Below, piece by piece: positions 41,884 to 50,882 of a stretch of DNA of 64,000 nt. The notes beneath the pieces are model-generated. The model was not told the DNA's origin. It searched no databases and saw only the letters and a program-made list of their open reading frames with translations. Every line of letters begins with the position of its first letter. Positions within the stretch are counted from its first letter, which is position 1. The translations under genes were made by a program, and so were the position numbers. This stretch comes from an uncultured Lachnospiraceae bacterium (GTDB lineage Bacteria > Bacillota > Clostridia > Lachnospirales > Lachnospiraceae): assembly GCA_910579395.1 (NCBI GenBank), contig CAJTUC010000004.1, positions 1 to 64,000 on the forward strand, in the 5' to 3' direction.

Positions 41884-42091
41884 GGCTGAAAGAATAAATT
41901 CTTTCAGCCGCGAGTTTGAGTCCGTGACTCAAACATCGCAACAGCATGAAGAGCTGAAAAATAAATTCTTTCAGCCGCGAGTTTGAGTCCGTGACTCAAA
42001 CATCGCAACAGCGTGATAGCTGAAAAATAAATTCTTTCAGCCGCGAGTTTGAGTCCGTGACTCAAATATCGCAACAGAGTGAAGAAAGGTA
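41884..42091. repeat. Three tandem 66-67-bp hairpin repeats in the plsC leader
   Basis: Units start at 41893, 41960 and 42026. Each contains CTGAAA-GAATAAATTC-TTTCAG or the near-identical CTGAAAAATAAATTCTTTCAG, then GCGAGTTTGAGT-CCGTG-ACTCAAACATCGC. These give two stable stem-loops per unit and six in a row. Copies differ at only a few bases, several in the linker. The third unit ends just before the plsC Shine-Dalgarno region. Confidence 0.88.
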
Positions 42092-42099
42092 ATGTTTGT

Positions 42100-42834
42100 A
42101 TGATTCGTCTGGTCCTGATCCTGCTTTTTGTTGTTTTGTTCCTAATCTGCAGCATTCCACTGCTGATCATTGAATATTTTATCGGTAAATTCAATATGGA
42201 CGTGAAGAACCGCAGTTCTCTGGCCATTGTCAATTGGGCTTTCCGCGTTTGTCTCCTGATTGCCGGCGTGAAAGTGACCGTAATCGGAGAAGAAAATGTG
42301 CCAAAAGATCAGGCTGTTCTCTATGTCGGCAACCATCGGAGCTATTTTGATATTCTCATAACTTATGTGCGGGTGCCGAGGCCGACCGGCTATATCTCCA
42401 AAAAAGAAATCCTGCGGATTCCGCTGCTCCGTGACTGGATGAAGAATCTGCACTGTCTGTTTCTGGACCGAAAGGATATCAAGCAGGGTATGAAAACGAT
42501 TCTGGAAGGCATCGAAAAAATTCATTCCGGAATTTCTATCTGTATCTTCCCGGAAGGCACGAGAAACAAGGTCAATGACACATTCCTGCCGTTCCACGAG
42601 GGCAGCTTTAAGATAGCAGAGAAGTCCGGATGTCCCATCGTTCCGATGAGCATTAACAATGCCGCTGCAATTTTTGAAGATCATATTCCAAAGATTACAA
42701 GAACGCACGTCATCCTCGAATATGGCAAGCCGATCTACATGAGCGAAATGACGCGGGAAGAAAAAAAAGGCATCGGGGCAAAAGTTCAGGAAATCATCAA
42801 AGAAACATACTTCAAAAATAAAGAGCTGGTGTAG
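42100..42834 (+). CDS. plsC: 1-acyl-sn-glycerol-3-phosphate acyltransferase
   Basis: Makes phosphatidic acid at the inner membrane face. About 244 residues, with an N-terminal membrane segment (about 2-24), the acyltransferase motif VGNHRSYFDIL (NHx4D), FLDRKD and the substrate motif FPEGTRNKV, then CPIVPMSI. I prefer ATG 42100 to the GTG seven codons earlier. Its leader carries the triple hairpin repeat, and its stop codon lies in the loop of the terminator. Confidence 0.93.
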   Translation: MIRLVLILLFVVLFLICSIPLLIIEYFIGKFNMDVKNRSSLAIVNWAFRVCLLIAGVKVTVIGEENVPKDQAVLYVGNHRSYFDILITYVRVPRPTGYISKKEILRIPLLRDWMKNLHCLFLDRKDIKQGMKTILEGIEKIHSGISICIFPEGTRNKVNDTFLPFHEGSFKIAEKSGCPIVPMSINNAAAIFEDHIPKITRTHVILEYGKPIYMSEMTREEKKGIGAKVQEIIKETYFKNKELV

Positions 42835-42858
42835 AGTCCCAGCTCTTTCTTATTCTTA
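42820..42858 (+). terminator. Terminator overlapping the plsC stop codon
   Basis: AAAGAGCTGG (42820-42829) pairs with CCAGCTCTTT (42839-42848), followed by CTTATTCTTATTTT. The stop codon is within the loop. Confidence 0.75.
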
Positions 42859-42860
42859 TT

Positions 42861-44336
42861 TTATCTGCTCACCGTATTTTCCTCAACGGATGTATTAAAA
42901 CAAACGGAATCCAACACCTTCTTTTTGTCATTGCTGTATACGACAATATTCAGCCCATCTCCCTGTAAAGACCGTTCCACCCCGTCTATGACAATGGAGC
43001 CGCTGCCCGTAATGTCATAGGGCACCTGACCGCCCCGTATAGAACCACCGTAAATATTTTCTTCATACCCAATATATTCTTCCAGCCGGCCTTCTGAAAG
43101 GACTGCATAATAACAGTAAAAGTCCTCCACAGAAGGATCTGTCTGAAGCTCGACCCGAAATCCCGTCTCTCTCATTGTCTGAACGGTCGTATCTTTCAGG
43201 CCGACGGCATAGCTTCCTTTAGCCGAAAGGAAAACACTGTACCTGTCATCCCGCAGCGCTTCCATATATTCATCGATATTCGTTATATGGATCAATTCAC
43301 AGTCTTTTTGGATACCCGCATAAGAATCCCGTGTGCATTCCCACTGCTCATCGGATTTTCCGCCGAAATCATACTGGCTGTCCAAAATGCCGCCCAGATA
43401 AGCCGTCAGTTTTTGGGCCCCCCACAAATTATTATGTCCGCCGTCATAACTATCCGTTGACATCGTAAAGCCGGACGCTTCATATAAATTCTTTTCATTA
43501 AAATCAAAGAACTGCAGCCCATGCTCCTGTGCATAGTTTCGTATCGTATTGAATCTGCCTACATCCGCGTCCGGAAACGGCACATTGGTTAAAATGAGTT
43601 CAATACCCTCCTGCTCGCACAAACTGCATATTTTATCCAGCCAGGTCTCTAAGAGCTGTGGCATAACCGTCACCTCTTCGGAAGCGCCCTCTTCAAAGGG
43701 AACATAATTCTCAATCCCACACTGTCTGCTTAAAGCCGCATATCCTTTTAACCCATATCCTTCAACCATATCCGCCAGCACAAAATCGTTTTCTGTTAAT
43801 TCTTCCCATCTCGCATGATAACGGATATTCGGAAGAAAATAGCCCGAAAGAGACTGACTCTTGTCCAGTTCGCAGACCGTCCTGACCGCTTCCAGCTTTA
43901 CGGGAGACCACTTCATATAATCCAGTGCCCTTCTAATGCTGATTTCGGGCGAATTGAGGATGGAATCGCTATTCTGAAAAAGGTAATAGCAGTCCAAAAT
44001 AAGAACTTTCGGCGATTGATAGCGAAGCGCTTCTTTCAGCCAGTAATACGATATGACCGGACTCTGCTTCTCGCTCGCCAGATTATAACTCGTAATGCCA
44101 TACCGGTCATATAATTCCTGCGGTATATAGGAAGTTGCCGCCAGACTGCTTCCCATAAAAAGTACATCTATCGTATCTTCTTCCATCTCATAAAAATTCA
44201 GATAGGACAACGTCGTCGGCAGCATTTCATCATAACACAGTTTTGGTATCAAAATCTGAAATGTGAATTCAACACATATATACAAAATGCAAAGAAAAAG
44301 CGCACATTTCCCCGCAAATCTCAGATGCCTTTTCAT
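42861..44336 (-). CDS. SGNH/GDSL-like acyl-transfer or esterase partner of MBOAT
   Basis: A 491-residue protein with one N-terminal membrane segment (about 8-30) and an extracytoplasmic SGNH-type domain. The nucleophile serine is in VLFMGSSLAAT and the Asp-His pair in DSYDGGHNNLWGAQKL. This is the DltD/AlgX/AlgJ layout, in which the protein receives acetyl groups exported by an MBOAT protein and places them on a surface polysaccharide. A C-terminal beta-rich part (about 370-490) is of unknown function. It follows the MBOAT gene without a gap (GGAGG within the MBOAT end). Confidence 0.85.
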   Translation of the reverse strand: MKRHLRFAGKCALFLCILYICVEFTFQILIPKLCYDEMLPTTLSYLNFYEMEEDTIDVLFMGSSLAATSYIPQELYDRYGITSYNLASEKQSPVISYYWLKEALRYQSPKVLILDCYYLFQNSDSILNSPEISIRRALDYMKWSPVKLEAVRTVCELDKSQSLSGYFLPNIRYHARWEELTENDFVLADMVEGYGLKGYAALSRQCGIENYVPFEEGASEEVTVMPQLLETWLDKICSLCEQEGIELILTNVPFPDADVGRFNTIRNYAQEHGLQFFDFNEKNLYEASGFTMSTDSYDGGHNNLWGAQKLTAYLGGILDSQYDFGGKSDEQWECTRDSYAGIQKDCELIHITNIDEYMEALRDDRYSVFLSAKGSYAVGLKDTTVQTMRETGFRVELQTDPSVEDFYCYYAVLSEGRLEEYIGYEENIYGGSIRGGQVPYDITGSGSIVIDGVERSLQGDGLNIVVYSNDKKKVLDSVCFNTSVEENTVSR

Positions 44337-45773
44337 TTAAAATCCTCCATAAATAAAGTCCTGCCCCTGATAACCAAAACCGTATGTCCCAAAAACCATA
44401 ATACAGAGAATCGCCAGTATATAAAGCGCCCAACGAACATATACGGCCTTGTGCAGAATGATTCCCCTGACATCCATTCCCTTTTCCTGCAGAATGCTCA
44501 CGCACAGCAGCAGGAACATGGACAGGAGCAGAATACACCACTCTTTCCACCCAAGTCCCAGACGAAGCAGGCTGTCATCAAAAAAGACCCACGGATTCCA
44601 AACGAAGAACATCTTTTTTATCATTTGCAGTCCGGTCCGCAGACTGTCCGCCCTGAAAATGATCCAGGAGAGCATTACCCAGAAAAAAACACCTATGCGC
44701 TGTATCATTTTCCGCATCCCCGATTGCTCCGATAACCCCAGGAGCCCATAGAATCTGTTTTTTAATGGAATGGCCAGATTCCCGATTATCTGATAGGCCG
44801 CATGCATCATGCCCCAGAATAAAAATTTAAAACCGGAACCGTGCCAGACAGCACTGAAGGCAAAGGTAACGATTAAATTCCCATATTTTCGCAATGCGCC
44901 TTTTCTTCCCCCGCCAAGCGGTATATAAATATAATCCCGCAGCCAGGAACTGAGCGAAATATGCCACCTTCTCCAGAATTCCTGAATAGAAGTTGAAAAA
45001 TACGGACGTTTGAAATTATCCGCCAGCGCAATGCCGAATAATCCAGCGGTTCCCTGTGAGATAGAGACACACGCCATGAAATCCGCATATAACTCAATAC
45101 TGTACAGCACAGCCGCCACGAGAATATAGCATCCCGCATATTTCTCCGGTGAATCAAATACCGTACTGACGACAATAGCCGCCTTATCCGCAATCATAAA
45201 TTCCAGAAAAAATCCCCATAAAATAAGGTGAAGGCCCCGCACGAACTTCTCCTCATGAAAGCGGTGCCCTTCATAAAGCTGTTTTGACAGCTGCTCATAC
45301 CGTGGTATCGGTCCCTGTACGATCTGCGGGAAAAATAACACAAATAGAAGATATTTGGCCGGATTTTTCTGTGCCGCCGTCCTGCCTCTGTAAACATCGA
45401 CCAGATAAGAGACTGTCTGCAGGGTGTAAAAAGATATTCCCAACGGAACGGCCCATACAAGGCCTGTAAAATTTCCGTTTTTTACTATAAGCCACGGCAA
45501 AAGGACAGGCAGGAGCGCCAGAAACAATATCAGCCTTTGCAGTCCGCGGCGCGATGCCGCATATTTTTCTCTGAGTGACTGGAGTTCAACAGCCAACGCA
45601 TAGGACAGCAGCGCCGTAACGAACAGCAGCAGGCATCCTTCCCTGCAGGCCAGATAATAAAATGTAATGCTTCCAATGAGCAGAACTACCCACCGGAAGC
45701 GCAGCGGCATCGCATAATACAAAACCAGTATAAGCAGTACCAACAGATAAAATCCCAATGATATATATGTCAT
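44337..45773 (-). CDS. MBOAT-family O-acyltransferase (AlgI/DltB-like)
   Basis: A polytopic membrane protein of 478 residues with about 11 transmembrane segments. It carries the conserved PQIVQGPIPRYEQL, the FWRRWHISLSSWLRDYIYIPLGGGRKG block and the catalytic-histidine region AVWHGSGFKFLFWGMMHAAYQ. Such proteins move acetyl groups across the membrane for polysaccharide or teichoic-acid modification. Its start overlaps the GH9-like gene stop (ATGA), so the three genes are one operon. Confidence 0.94.
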   Translation of the reverse strand: MTYISLGFYLLVLLILVLYYAMPLRFRWVVLLIGSITFYYLACREGCLLLFVTALLSYALAVELQSLREKYAASRRGLQRLILFLALLPVLLPWLIVKNGNFTGLVWAVPLGISFYTLQTVSYLVDVYRGRTAAQKNPAKYLLFVLFFPQIVQGPIPRYEQLSKQLYEGHRFHEEKFVRGLHLILWGFFLEFMIADKAAIVVSTVFDSPEKYAGCYILVAAVLYSIELYADFMACVSISQGTAGLFGIALADNFKRPYFSTSIQEFWRRWHISLSSWLRDYIYIPLGGGRKGALRKYGNLIVTFAFSAVWHGSGFKFLFWGMMHAAYQIIGNLAIPLKNRFYGLLGLSEQSGMRKMIQRIGVFFWVMLSWIIFRADSLRTGLQMIKKMFFVWNPWVFFDDSLLRLGLGWKEWCILLLSMFLLLCVSILQEKGMDVRGIILHKAVYVRWALYILAILCIMVFGTYGFGYQGQDFIYGGF

Positions 45774-47356
45774 AACCCGCTTTCCTCCATCATGCGCAGG
45801 TTATCCTGAATAGCGCTCAGCAGAACGACCAGTTCCGCATCGTGGTCAATCTGTTTCATAATTCCCATCCGCGCATCGACCGTCATATAATTTCTGCTGC
45901 CCACATCATCAATATAACTGATACAGGCCGGATTTCTGCCAAGGAAATAATGCAGGTGGTTTTCCAGTACCATCATATACTCATGATTTGTAATAATATG
46001 ATCGACTACCGCCAGCCTCACCATTTTCCGAAGCAGCTCACAGTTATTATCCTGTTCCCGATTCCCTTCCGTCAGATATTTGGATTTCTTGGAATCATAA
46101 GATATCTGTTCCACATCCGATAACATTTTTTCAATGATCGTCTCACACGCATTTACATCAACCTGTTGTTTTGTCGATATATACACAACACACCCCCAGA
46201 AAACATAATCATTATCCAAGTCAAGTTCGTTCCCACTGTTCAAATACCGATGCACTTCGTCCCGGTAATGAAGGGCGCCGGTCGCACGATACAGTTCCGC
46301 CGCTGCATGAAAATATTCTTCCGGCAGAACATCATTCAAATACTGCTCCGCGTAACGGTAAGCCCTGTCTGCTGCCTTGAGGCACTGGGTTGCAAAATCT
46401 CTGTCATAATTCTGATACAGATAGCTGAACTTGGCGATTGTAGCTGCGAACTGAATCGTCGCATCCATCGTAACAGCCTCTATATACAGTCGATATGATG
46501 TCGTCGACTCTTCAATGGCACTGACTGCCGAATAGACTGCACCGCTGGTAGCATCCTGCATTTTCAAAAGCCAGTCCACTTCGTACCGCACTTCATCCAT
46601 CAAATCCGGGATGCCATTGCCGCTCTCCGGTATCCCAACTTCATCCGTAAAATTATTTTCGTAAAGTTCATAGGAAAGCAGCAGATTATTCACCGCCCGG
46701 CAGCCGTCTGTTACATTCCTTGTCCCGTTCTCATCGACATGCCATCCGCCCGGCATATCAAGCTGTACCGTCGTATCATCCTTTAATTCCGCCGTTTTGG
46801 TATGGCAGGCATTGTGCGCCGCCTCTCCCGCGAGCTCCGTTGACAGAGTCAGGCCGCATCGGCTGTAATAGTACTGTTTCAATGCCGCATCAAAAATATC
46901 CGCATAAGGATCCGGCGCAATGACGAACGAATACGACTGCCCGATTATATCGGCCTGAAGATAATAAGTTCCCGGTGTCTTAAAATCCGAGAAGTCGCCA
47001 TAGCTTATATTTTCACCTGTCGTTTCATCATATCCCTTTTCCTTGATGGAACCCGTATAGACGATTTCTTCTGTCTCCATATCGATCAGGTCATATGTAT
47101 CCGGTAGTACTTCTCCCCGAAATATTGCTATTTTATTGCTATTTACGGAATATCCCACCTGATCGACTATAATATTCGGAAGATTTACCGGTACTTCATA
47201 ATCGAACTCCGGCGCCAGTCCCAGACTGACGATTTCATTCTCCGGTGCCTGCTGCCCGCTTCCCGACGACGTAAGATTCTCCAGTTCTGTGCATCCGGAG
47301 AGCAGTGCCATGCACAATAATATAGATGTAATGCTGTATAAATGTCTTTTCTGCAT
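45770..47356 (-). CDS. GH9-like lipoprotein with a degenerate active site
   Basis: A 528-residue lipoprotein (signal ending LLSGC). An N-terminal Ig-like domain typical of GH9 enzymes covers about 60-155 (PNIIVDQVGYSVNSNKIAIF). A GH9 (alpha/alpha)6 domain follows, with the recognisable IPESGNGIPDLMDEVRYEVDWLLKMQD. The family's catalytic DAGD, after GGWH, is replaced: GGWHVDENGTRNVTDG. The general base aspartates are therefore missing, and the C-terminal acid region is short. It is probably a glucan-binding or scaffold protein rather than a cellulase. First gene of the GH9-like/MBOAT/SGNH operon. Confidence 0.88.
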   Translation of the reverse strand: MQKRHLYSITSILLCMALLSGCTELENLTSSGSGQQAPENEIVSLGLAPEFDYEVPVNLPNIIVDQVGYSVNSNKIAIFRGEVLPDTYDLIDMETEEIVYTGSIKEKGYDETTGENISYGDFSDFKTPGTYYLQADIIGQSYSFVIAPDPYADIFDAALKQYYYSRCGLTLSTELAGEAAHNACHTKTAELKDDTTVQLDMPGGWHVDENGTRNVTDGCRAVNNLLLSYELYENNFTDEVGIPESGNGIPDLMDEVRYEVDWLLKMQDATSGAVYSAVSAIEESTTSYRLYIEAVTMDATIQFAATIAKFSYLYQNYDRDFATQCLKAADRAYRYAEQYLNDVLPEEYFHAAAELYRATGALHYRDEVHRYLNSGNELDLDNDYVFWGCVVYISTKQQVDVNACETIIEKMLSDVEQISYDSKKSKYLTEGNREQDNNCELLRKMVRLAVVDHIITNHEYMMVLENHLHYFLGRNPACISYIDDVGSRNYMTVDARMGIMKQIDHDAELVVLLSAIQDNLRMMEESGL

Positions 47357-47391
47357 TTTTGCATTCCTTTTGTTCAGTTAGAATATGCGAT

Positions 47392-47577
47392 TCACTCGCA
47401 AACCCGCACTTTCAGTGCTCTCTGTCCGATTCCATCGGACGTTTGCTCGTTAATCTTGCGTCACTCGCAAACCCGCACTTTCAGTGCTCTCTGTCCGATT
47501 CCATCGGACGTTTGCTCGTTAATCATCGCAGAAAAACAAATGCCGCTTTGCGGCGCTTGTTTTTCTTCTGCGATGAT
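47392..47577 (-). repeat. Long hairpin plus two tandem 69-bp three-way-junction repeats
   Basis: Directly after the amidohydrolase stop on the minus strand. First comes a hairpin of about 25 bp, with arms starting ATCATCGCAG (47577) and ending CTGCGATGAT (47522). Two near-identical 69-bp units follow (starting 47461 and 47392 on the plus strand). Each folds as an outer GCAAAC/GTTTGC stem with arms GTCCGAT-GGA-ATCGGAC and GCACT-GAAA-GTGC, the latter closed by a GNRA-type loop. The array fills the gap before the GH9-like gene. Confidence 0.85.
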
Positions 47578-47581
47578 TATA

Positions 47582-48751
47582 TCATAAAAATCCTGTATTT
47601 TCATCCTGATATACAATTTTTCCTTCTATAATCGTGCATAATGCCCTGGTAAATACTTCCAGCGGGCTGCCGTCGAAAATAACAACATCGCCATCCTTTC
47701 CCACTTCCAGACTTCCTACCCTGTCCGCAACACCGCATATCTTTGCCGCGTTGATCGTAATAGAGCGAAGTCCTTCCTGCGCGGGAAGCCCCGACTTGAC
47801 CGCCAGCCCTGCACAAATAGGAAGGAATTGTATCATAGAGACAGGGTGGTCGGTCATGATCGCCGTGCGGATTCCTTTCCGGTTCAGAATACCTACTGTC
47901 TTAAACGCCATGTTCTGCACCTCTATTTTGTTCCTGCTTGCCATATCCGGGCCGACGATTGCCGGAAATCCGCTTTCCTTAATTTCTTCCGCGATAAGAT
48001 GCCCTTCGCTGCAATGGTCTAACGTCATGGATAAGCCAAACTCCTTTGCAATCCGGATAGCAGTCAAAATATCATCCGCTCGATGGACATGTGCTTTTAA
48101 CGGAATTCTGCCTTCCAGCACAGGAATCCAGCACTCGTAACGGAAATCTTTTTCCTGATTCCGATCCTCTTTTCGCCTGCGCCGATATTCCTGTGCCTTG
48201 AAAATTTCTTCCCTCAGCATTGCCGCAATCGCCATCCGGGTAGCCGGCGATACATTCTGCCCGGAAAAATTAACCTTCGGATTTTCTCCGAAGGCAATTT
48301 TCATCGCAGCGGGCGCTTTCACAATCATATGGTCGATACACCTTCCGTGCGTTTTAATAAAAGCGAACTGGCCGCCCACGACATTCGAGCTTCCGGGACC
48401 GACCATCGCGGAAGTAATCCCCGCACGCAGTGCATCGTCAAAAGCCGCATCCATCGGATTTATAGCATCAATAGCGCGCAGATACGGCGTGATTGGATCC
48501 ACATTCTCATTGCAGTCGTCGCCCTCTATTCCTTTTTTCTCCTCGGTAATCCCCATATGGCAGTGTGCCTCTATGATGCCCGGCATGACCAGATTTCCAT
48601 TCGCATGAAGAACCCCGTCGCCGCTTTCCTTTACAGGACAATCTGCCATATCGCCAAGCGCCGTAATCTTTCCGTGTTCTATCCGCACAAAACCGTCTTC
48701 ATAATCTTTTCCAGCCATCGTTATGATCTTACCATGAATAATCGTCAGCAT
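47582..48751 (-). CDS. Amidohydrolase (imidazolonepropionase-like)
   Basis: A 389-residue metal-dependent amidohydrolase of unknown substrate. The HxH metal motif is GIIEAHCHMGI, with further ligands in LKAHVHRADD, LDHCSEGHL and the late catalytic aspartate in IMTDHPVSM. The family typically also shows the N- and C-terminal beta-sandwich halves (IIHGKIITMAGK; RVGSLEVGKDGDVVIFDGSPLE), both present. It follows spoIIQ by 85 bp on the same strand and is separated from the GH9-like gene by repeats. Confidence 0.9.
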   Translation of the reverse strand: MLTIIHGKIITMAGKDYEDGFVRIEHGKITALGDMADCPVKESGDGVLHANGNLVMPGIIEAHCHMGITEEKKGIEGDDCNENVDPITPYLRAIDAINPMDAAFDDALRAGITSAMVGPGSSNVVGGQFAFIKTHGRCIDHMIVKAPAAMKIAFGENPKVNFSGQNVSPATRMAIAAMLREEIFKAQEYRRRRKEDRNQEKDFRYECWIPVLEGRIPLKAHVHRADDILTAIRIAKEFGLSMTLDHCSEGHLIAEEIKESGFPAIVGPDMASRNKIEVQNMAFKTVGILNRKGIRTAIMTDHPVSMIQFLPICAGLAVKSGLPAQEGLRSITINAAKICGVADRVGSLEVGKDGDVVIFDGSPLEVFTRALCTIIEGKIVYQDENTGFL

Positions 48752-48836
48752 CTTTTACCCACCTTCCATCTCTTACCAACTGCGATGTCTGCGCCTAATG
48801 CGGGCGGCATCGGCGCAAACCCGCGGCCGAACCGGT

Positions 48837-49778
48837 TTACCCGTTCAGCCTGCTCATAGGATTGACCGGCTCGCCGTTCCTGGTCAGTTTAAAGTAGATA
48901 TTTGCCCCTTCCATACTGTAGTATTTCGTAGGAGACGCTACGCTGCCGATGATATCTCCCGTTGTCACATAACTGCCCTCGCTCACTGTAATATTATCGA
49001 GCTGTCCATAGGTCAGTTCATATCCGTTACCCAAATCCATAACGACCATATTGCCAAGCTCTCGGTCATAAGAAACCGATGTCACCCGGCCTTCGGCCGC
49101 CGCCGTTATTGTCTCTCCCTCCGTTGCGGCAATAACGATCGCGGGATGATATTTATACTGCTGGAGCGTCGGAAAATAAATAGTCTTGTCCATACTGTAA
49201 TTGATCAGAATATCGCCCACGATTGGCCAGACCAGTCTGTCCTCATCACCAAAATCAAGAATTGGCTGTACCGTCGTAGCAAGCGCTTCCGTATCTTCCG
49301 GCATCTCCTTTATCGTCTCCGAAGATTCGTCGAACATTCCCTCTTCTGCACTGTCTTTCTGCTTTGTCTCCTGCTCCTTCTTTTTCTCAGATGTCTCCGT
49401 TACGCCTTCCTGTTCGTCTGCCTCCTTCTCCGCAGGCTCTTCTTCTGTCTTATCCGAATTATCCTGTGTTTTTCCGATATTTCTTTCATTTTCTACATTG
49501 GCGGAATTTGCCTCCTGAAAAAAGGGATCATAATCCAGGTCATCCGTTCCCACTTCGGTAAAAAGAGTTCCCATATCTTCCCCCGTCAGGGTATTTTCCG
49601 CACTCTCCTCTACACCGTTCTCGATAGCACTGAAATCCAGCACATTATTTTCATTGCTTTTCTGATGGCTGCTTCTTACAAAAACGCCCGTCACCGTCAG
49701 CGCCGTCAACACCAGCGCCGATGACGCCAGCATAATGATTCGTTCTTTTCTAACACCAGTTCTATTTCTTCTCATCAT
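48837..49778 (-). CDS. spoIIQ: SpoIIQ-like forespore protein, degenerate LytM domain
   Basis: A 313-residue protein with a short cytoplasmic N-terminus, one membrane segment (about 12-33) and a long acidic linker. The C-terminal LytM/M23 domain (about 200-310) reads ILINYSMDKTIYFPTLQQYKYHPAIVIAATEGETITAAAEGRVTSV. The metal-binding pattern is incomplete: HxxxD is HPAIV and the HxH position is ANIYF. SpoIIQ bridges the forespore and mother-cell membranes with SpoIIIAH during engulfment. The position 85 bp after spoIID supports the call. No convincing sigma-F promoter was found by eye. Confidence 0.9.
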   Translation of the reverse strand: MMRRNRTGVRKERIIMLASSALVLTALTVTGVFVRSSHQKSNENNVLDFSAIENGVEESAENTLTGEDMGTLFTEVGTDDLDYDPFFQEANSANVENERNIGKTQDNSDKTEEEPAEKEADEQEGVTETSEKKKEQETKQKDSAEEGMFDESSETIKEMPEDTEALATTVQPILDFGDEDRLVWPIVGDILINYSMDKTIYFPTLQQYKYHPAIVIAATEGETITAAAEGRVTSVSYDRELGNMVVMDLGNGYELTYGQLDNITVSEGSYVTTGDIIGSVASPTKYYSMEGANIYFKLTRNGEPVNPMSRLNG

Positions 49779-49862
49779 GACTTCAACTTTGCCTCCTGTT
49801 ATCCTTTCGGATTTTTTTGAGAAATTATTTTCTGGTGTTTATTCTTTCCCGAATCTGACACA

Positions 49863-50882
49863 TTATTCAATTTTTACTAATTCTACCTGAAAAAAGTAAT
49901 CCATCAAAATATTGTCAAAAGTTTTCCCCTCGACTGCTTTTCGATTGGCCCCGTACTGGCTCATGCCAAAGCCATGCCCTACGCCCTTCACATGAAAAAC
50001 CACCTCATTTTCTCCCCAATCCGCGCGAAAGCACGCCGAAGGAAGTCCAAGCGCATAACGAAAAGTTTCTCCATTGCAGCTGTTTCCCTGAAAAGCCGCT
50101 TCCACCACATACCCTGCGCTGTCATAGTAAAATTCTGTTCCTTCCCATAATGCCTCTTCCTCGCCATTTTCAACAAACAACGGAGCAGCCAGCGTATAAT
50201 ACGCTTCTTTTGATAACACGACCTGACTCTGGTAATCCTCCGCCATGATATCCTGACCGCATTCCACACTGATCAAATAAGGATAATTCTCACTCTGCAG
50301 TGCTTCCTCCGCATTTCTTGTCTGTCCGTTGCTGACCGGAAAAAAGGCCGCTTGAACAGGTCTGCCCTCATACGACAGGAAAATCCCGTCCGTTTCCTGA
50401 ACGGCCTGTCGATAAAGTTCTTCTTTCTCCCATCCATTCATTTCATCGTCCTGATATGAAAATATCTCTTCCTGCAAGATGAGCGGTTCATCAGTCGAAG
50501 CCTCCTGAGCAGAAAAAAGCCCACACAGCTCTGTCCGCAGCAGTACGGCCTGTGCCTTCAGCGCTTCCAACTCATAGGCGATGCCGTTATCCTCCTCCGG
50601 CATGACCATTTCCAGTTTCCGAATCAGATATTCCTGCATCGTCATTCTCTTTTTTCCCCAATTTCCGGAAAGAACCACTTCATAACGCGCATCGATCCAA
50701 TCTGTTTCTTCTTCTTTTATCCGGTTAAAAACTTCCGCCTCTTCACCGATATGCCCCCACAGGCAGGAAATCACATAAGGCAGTAAAAAAACAAACAGAA
50801 GTACCGCCGGAACCTCCCGATAGGGATTTTCATCATGCTTCCTTCTGTTTGTTCTTTTTTGGACGATTCTAAATATATTCAT
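49863..50882 (-). CDS. spoIID: Stage II sporulation protein D (SpoIID)
   Basis: A membrane-anchored peptidoglycan lytic transglycosylase for engulfment. 339 residues from ATG 50882: one membrane segment (about 25-42) and the SpoIID domain with MTMQEYLIRKLEMVMPEE, ALKAQAVLLRTEL and the C-terminal VKGVGHGFGMSQYGANRKAVEGKTFDNILMDYF. An earlier in-frame ATG overlaps the sigma-E -10 element, so it cannot be the start of the sigma-E mRNA. I therefore take the second ATG, which has GAGGTG five bases upstream. Confidence 0.94.
   Translation of the reverse strand: MNIFRIVQKRTNRRKHDENPYREVPAVLLFVFLLPYVISCLWGHIGEEAEVFNRIKEEETDWIDARYEVVLSGNWGKKRMTMQEYLIRKLEMVMPEEDNGIAYELEALKAQAVLLRTELCGLFSAQEASTDEPLILQEEIFSYQDDEMNGWEKEELYRQAVQETDGIFLSYEGRPVQAAFFPVSNGQTRNAEEALQSENYPYLISVECGQDIMAEDYQSQVVLSKEAYYTLAAPLFVENGEEEALWEGTEFYYDSAGYVVEAAFQGNSCNGETFRYALGLPSACFRADWGENEVVFHVKGVGHGFGMSQYGANRKAVEGKTFDNILMDYFFQVELVKIE

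Noticed and set aside
41884..42091. Possible CRISPR array
   Set aside because: The units are directly adjacent near-identical copies without unique spacers, and there are no cas genes; the 47.4-kb repeats fail for the same reason.
41904..42233. 109-residue minus-strand frame through the plsC leader repeats
   Set aside because: The apparent protein repeat (ESRTQTRG-type) is just the translated 66-67-bp DNA repeat; it overlaps plsC and has no start signal.
42861..47356. Cellulose synthase-type operon
   Set aside because: MBOAT, SGNH and a glucanase-like gene recall such operons, but no glycosyltransferase or PilZ gene is present, so only the acetylation part can be claimed.
47342..47631. Open frames across the 47.4-kb tandem repeats
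   Set aside because: They translate the 69-bp repeat twice (identical peptide units) and have no Shine-Dalgarno; the region is better explained as structured intergenic RNA.
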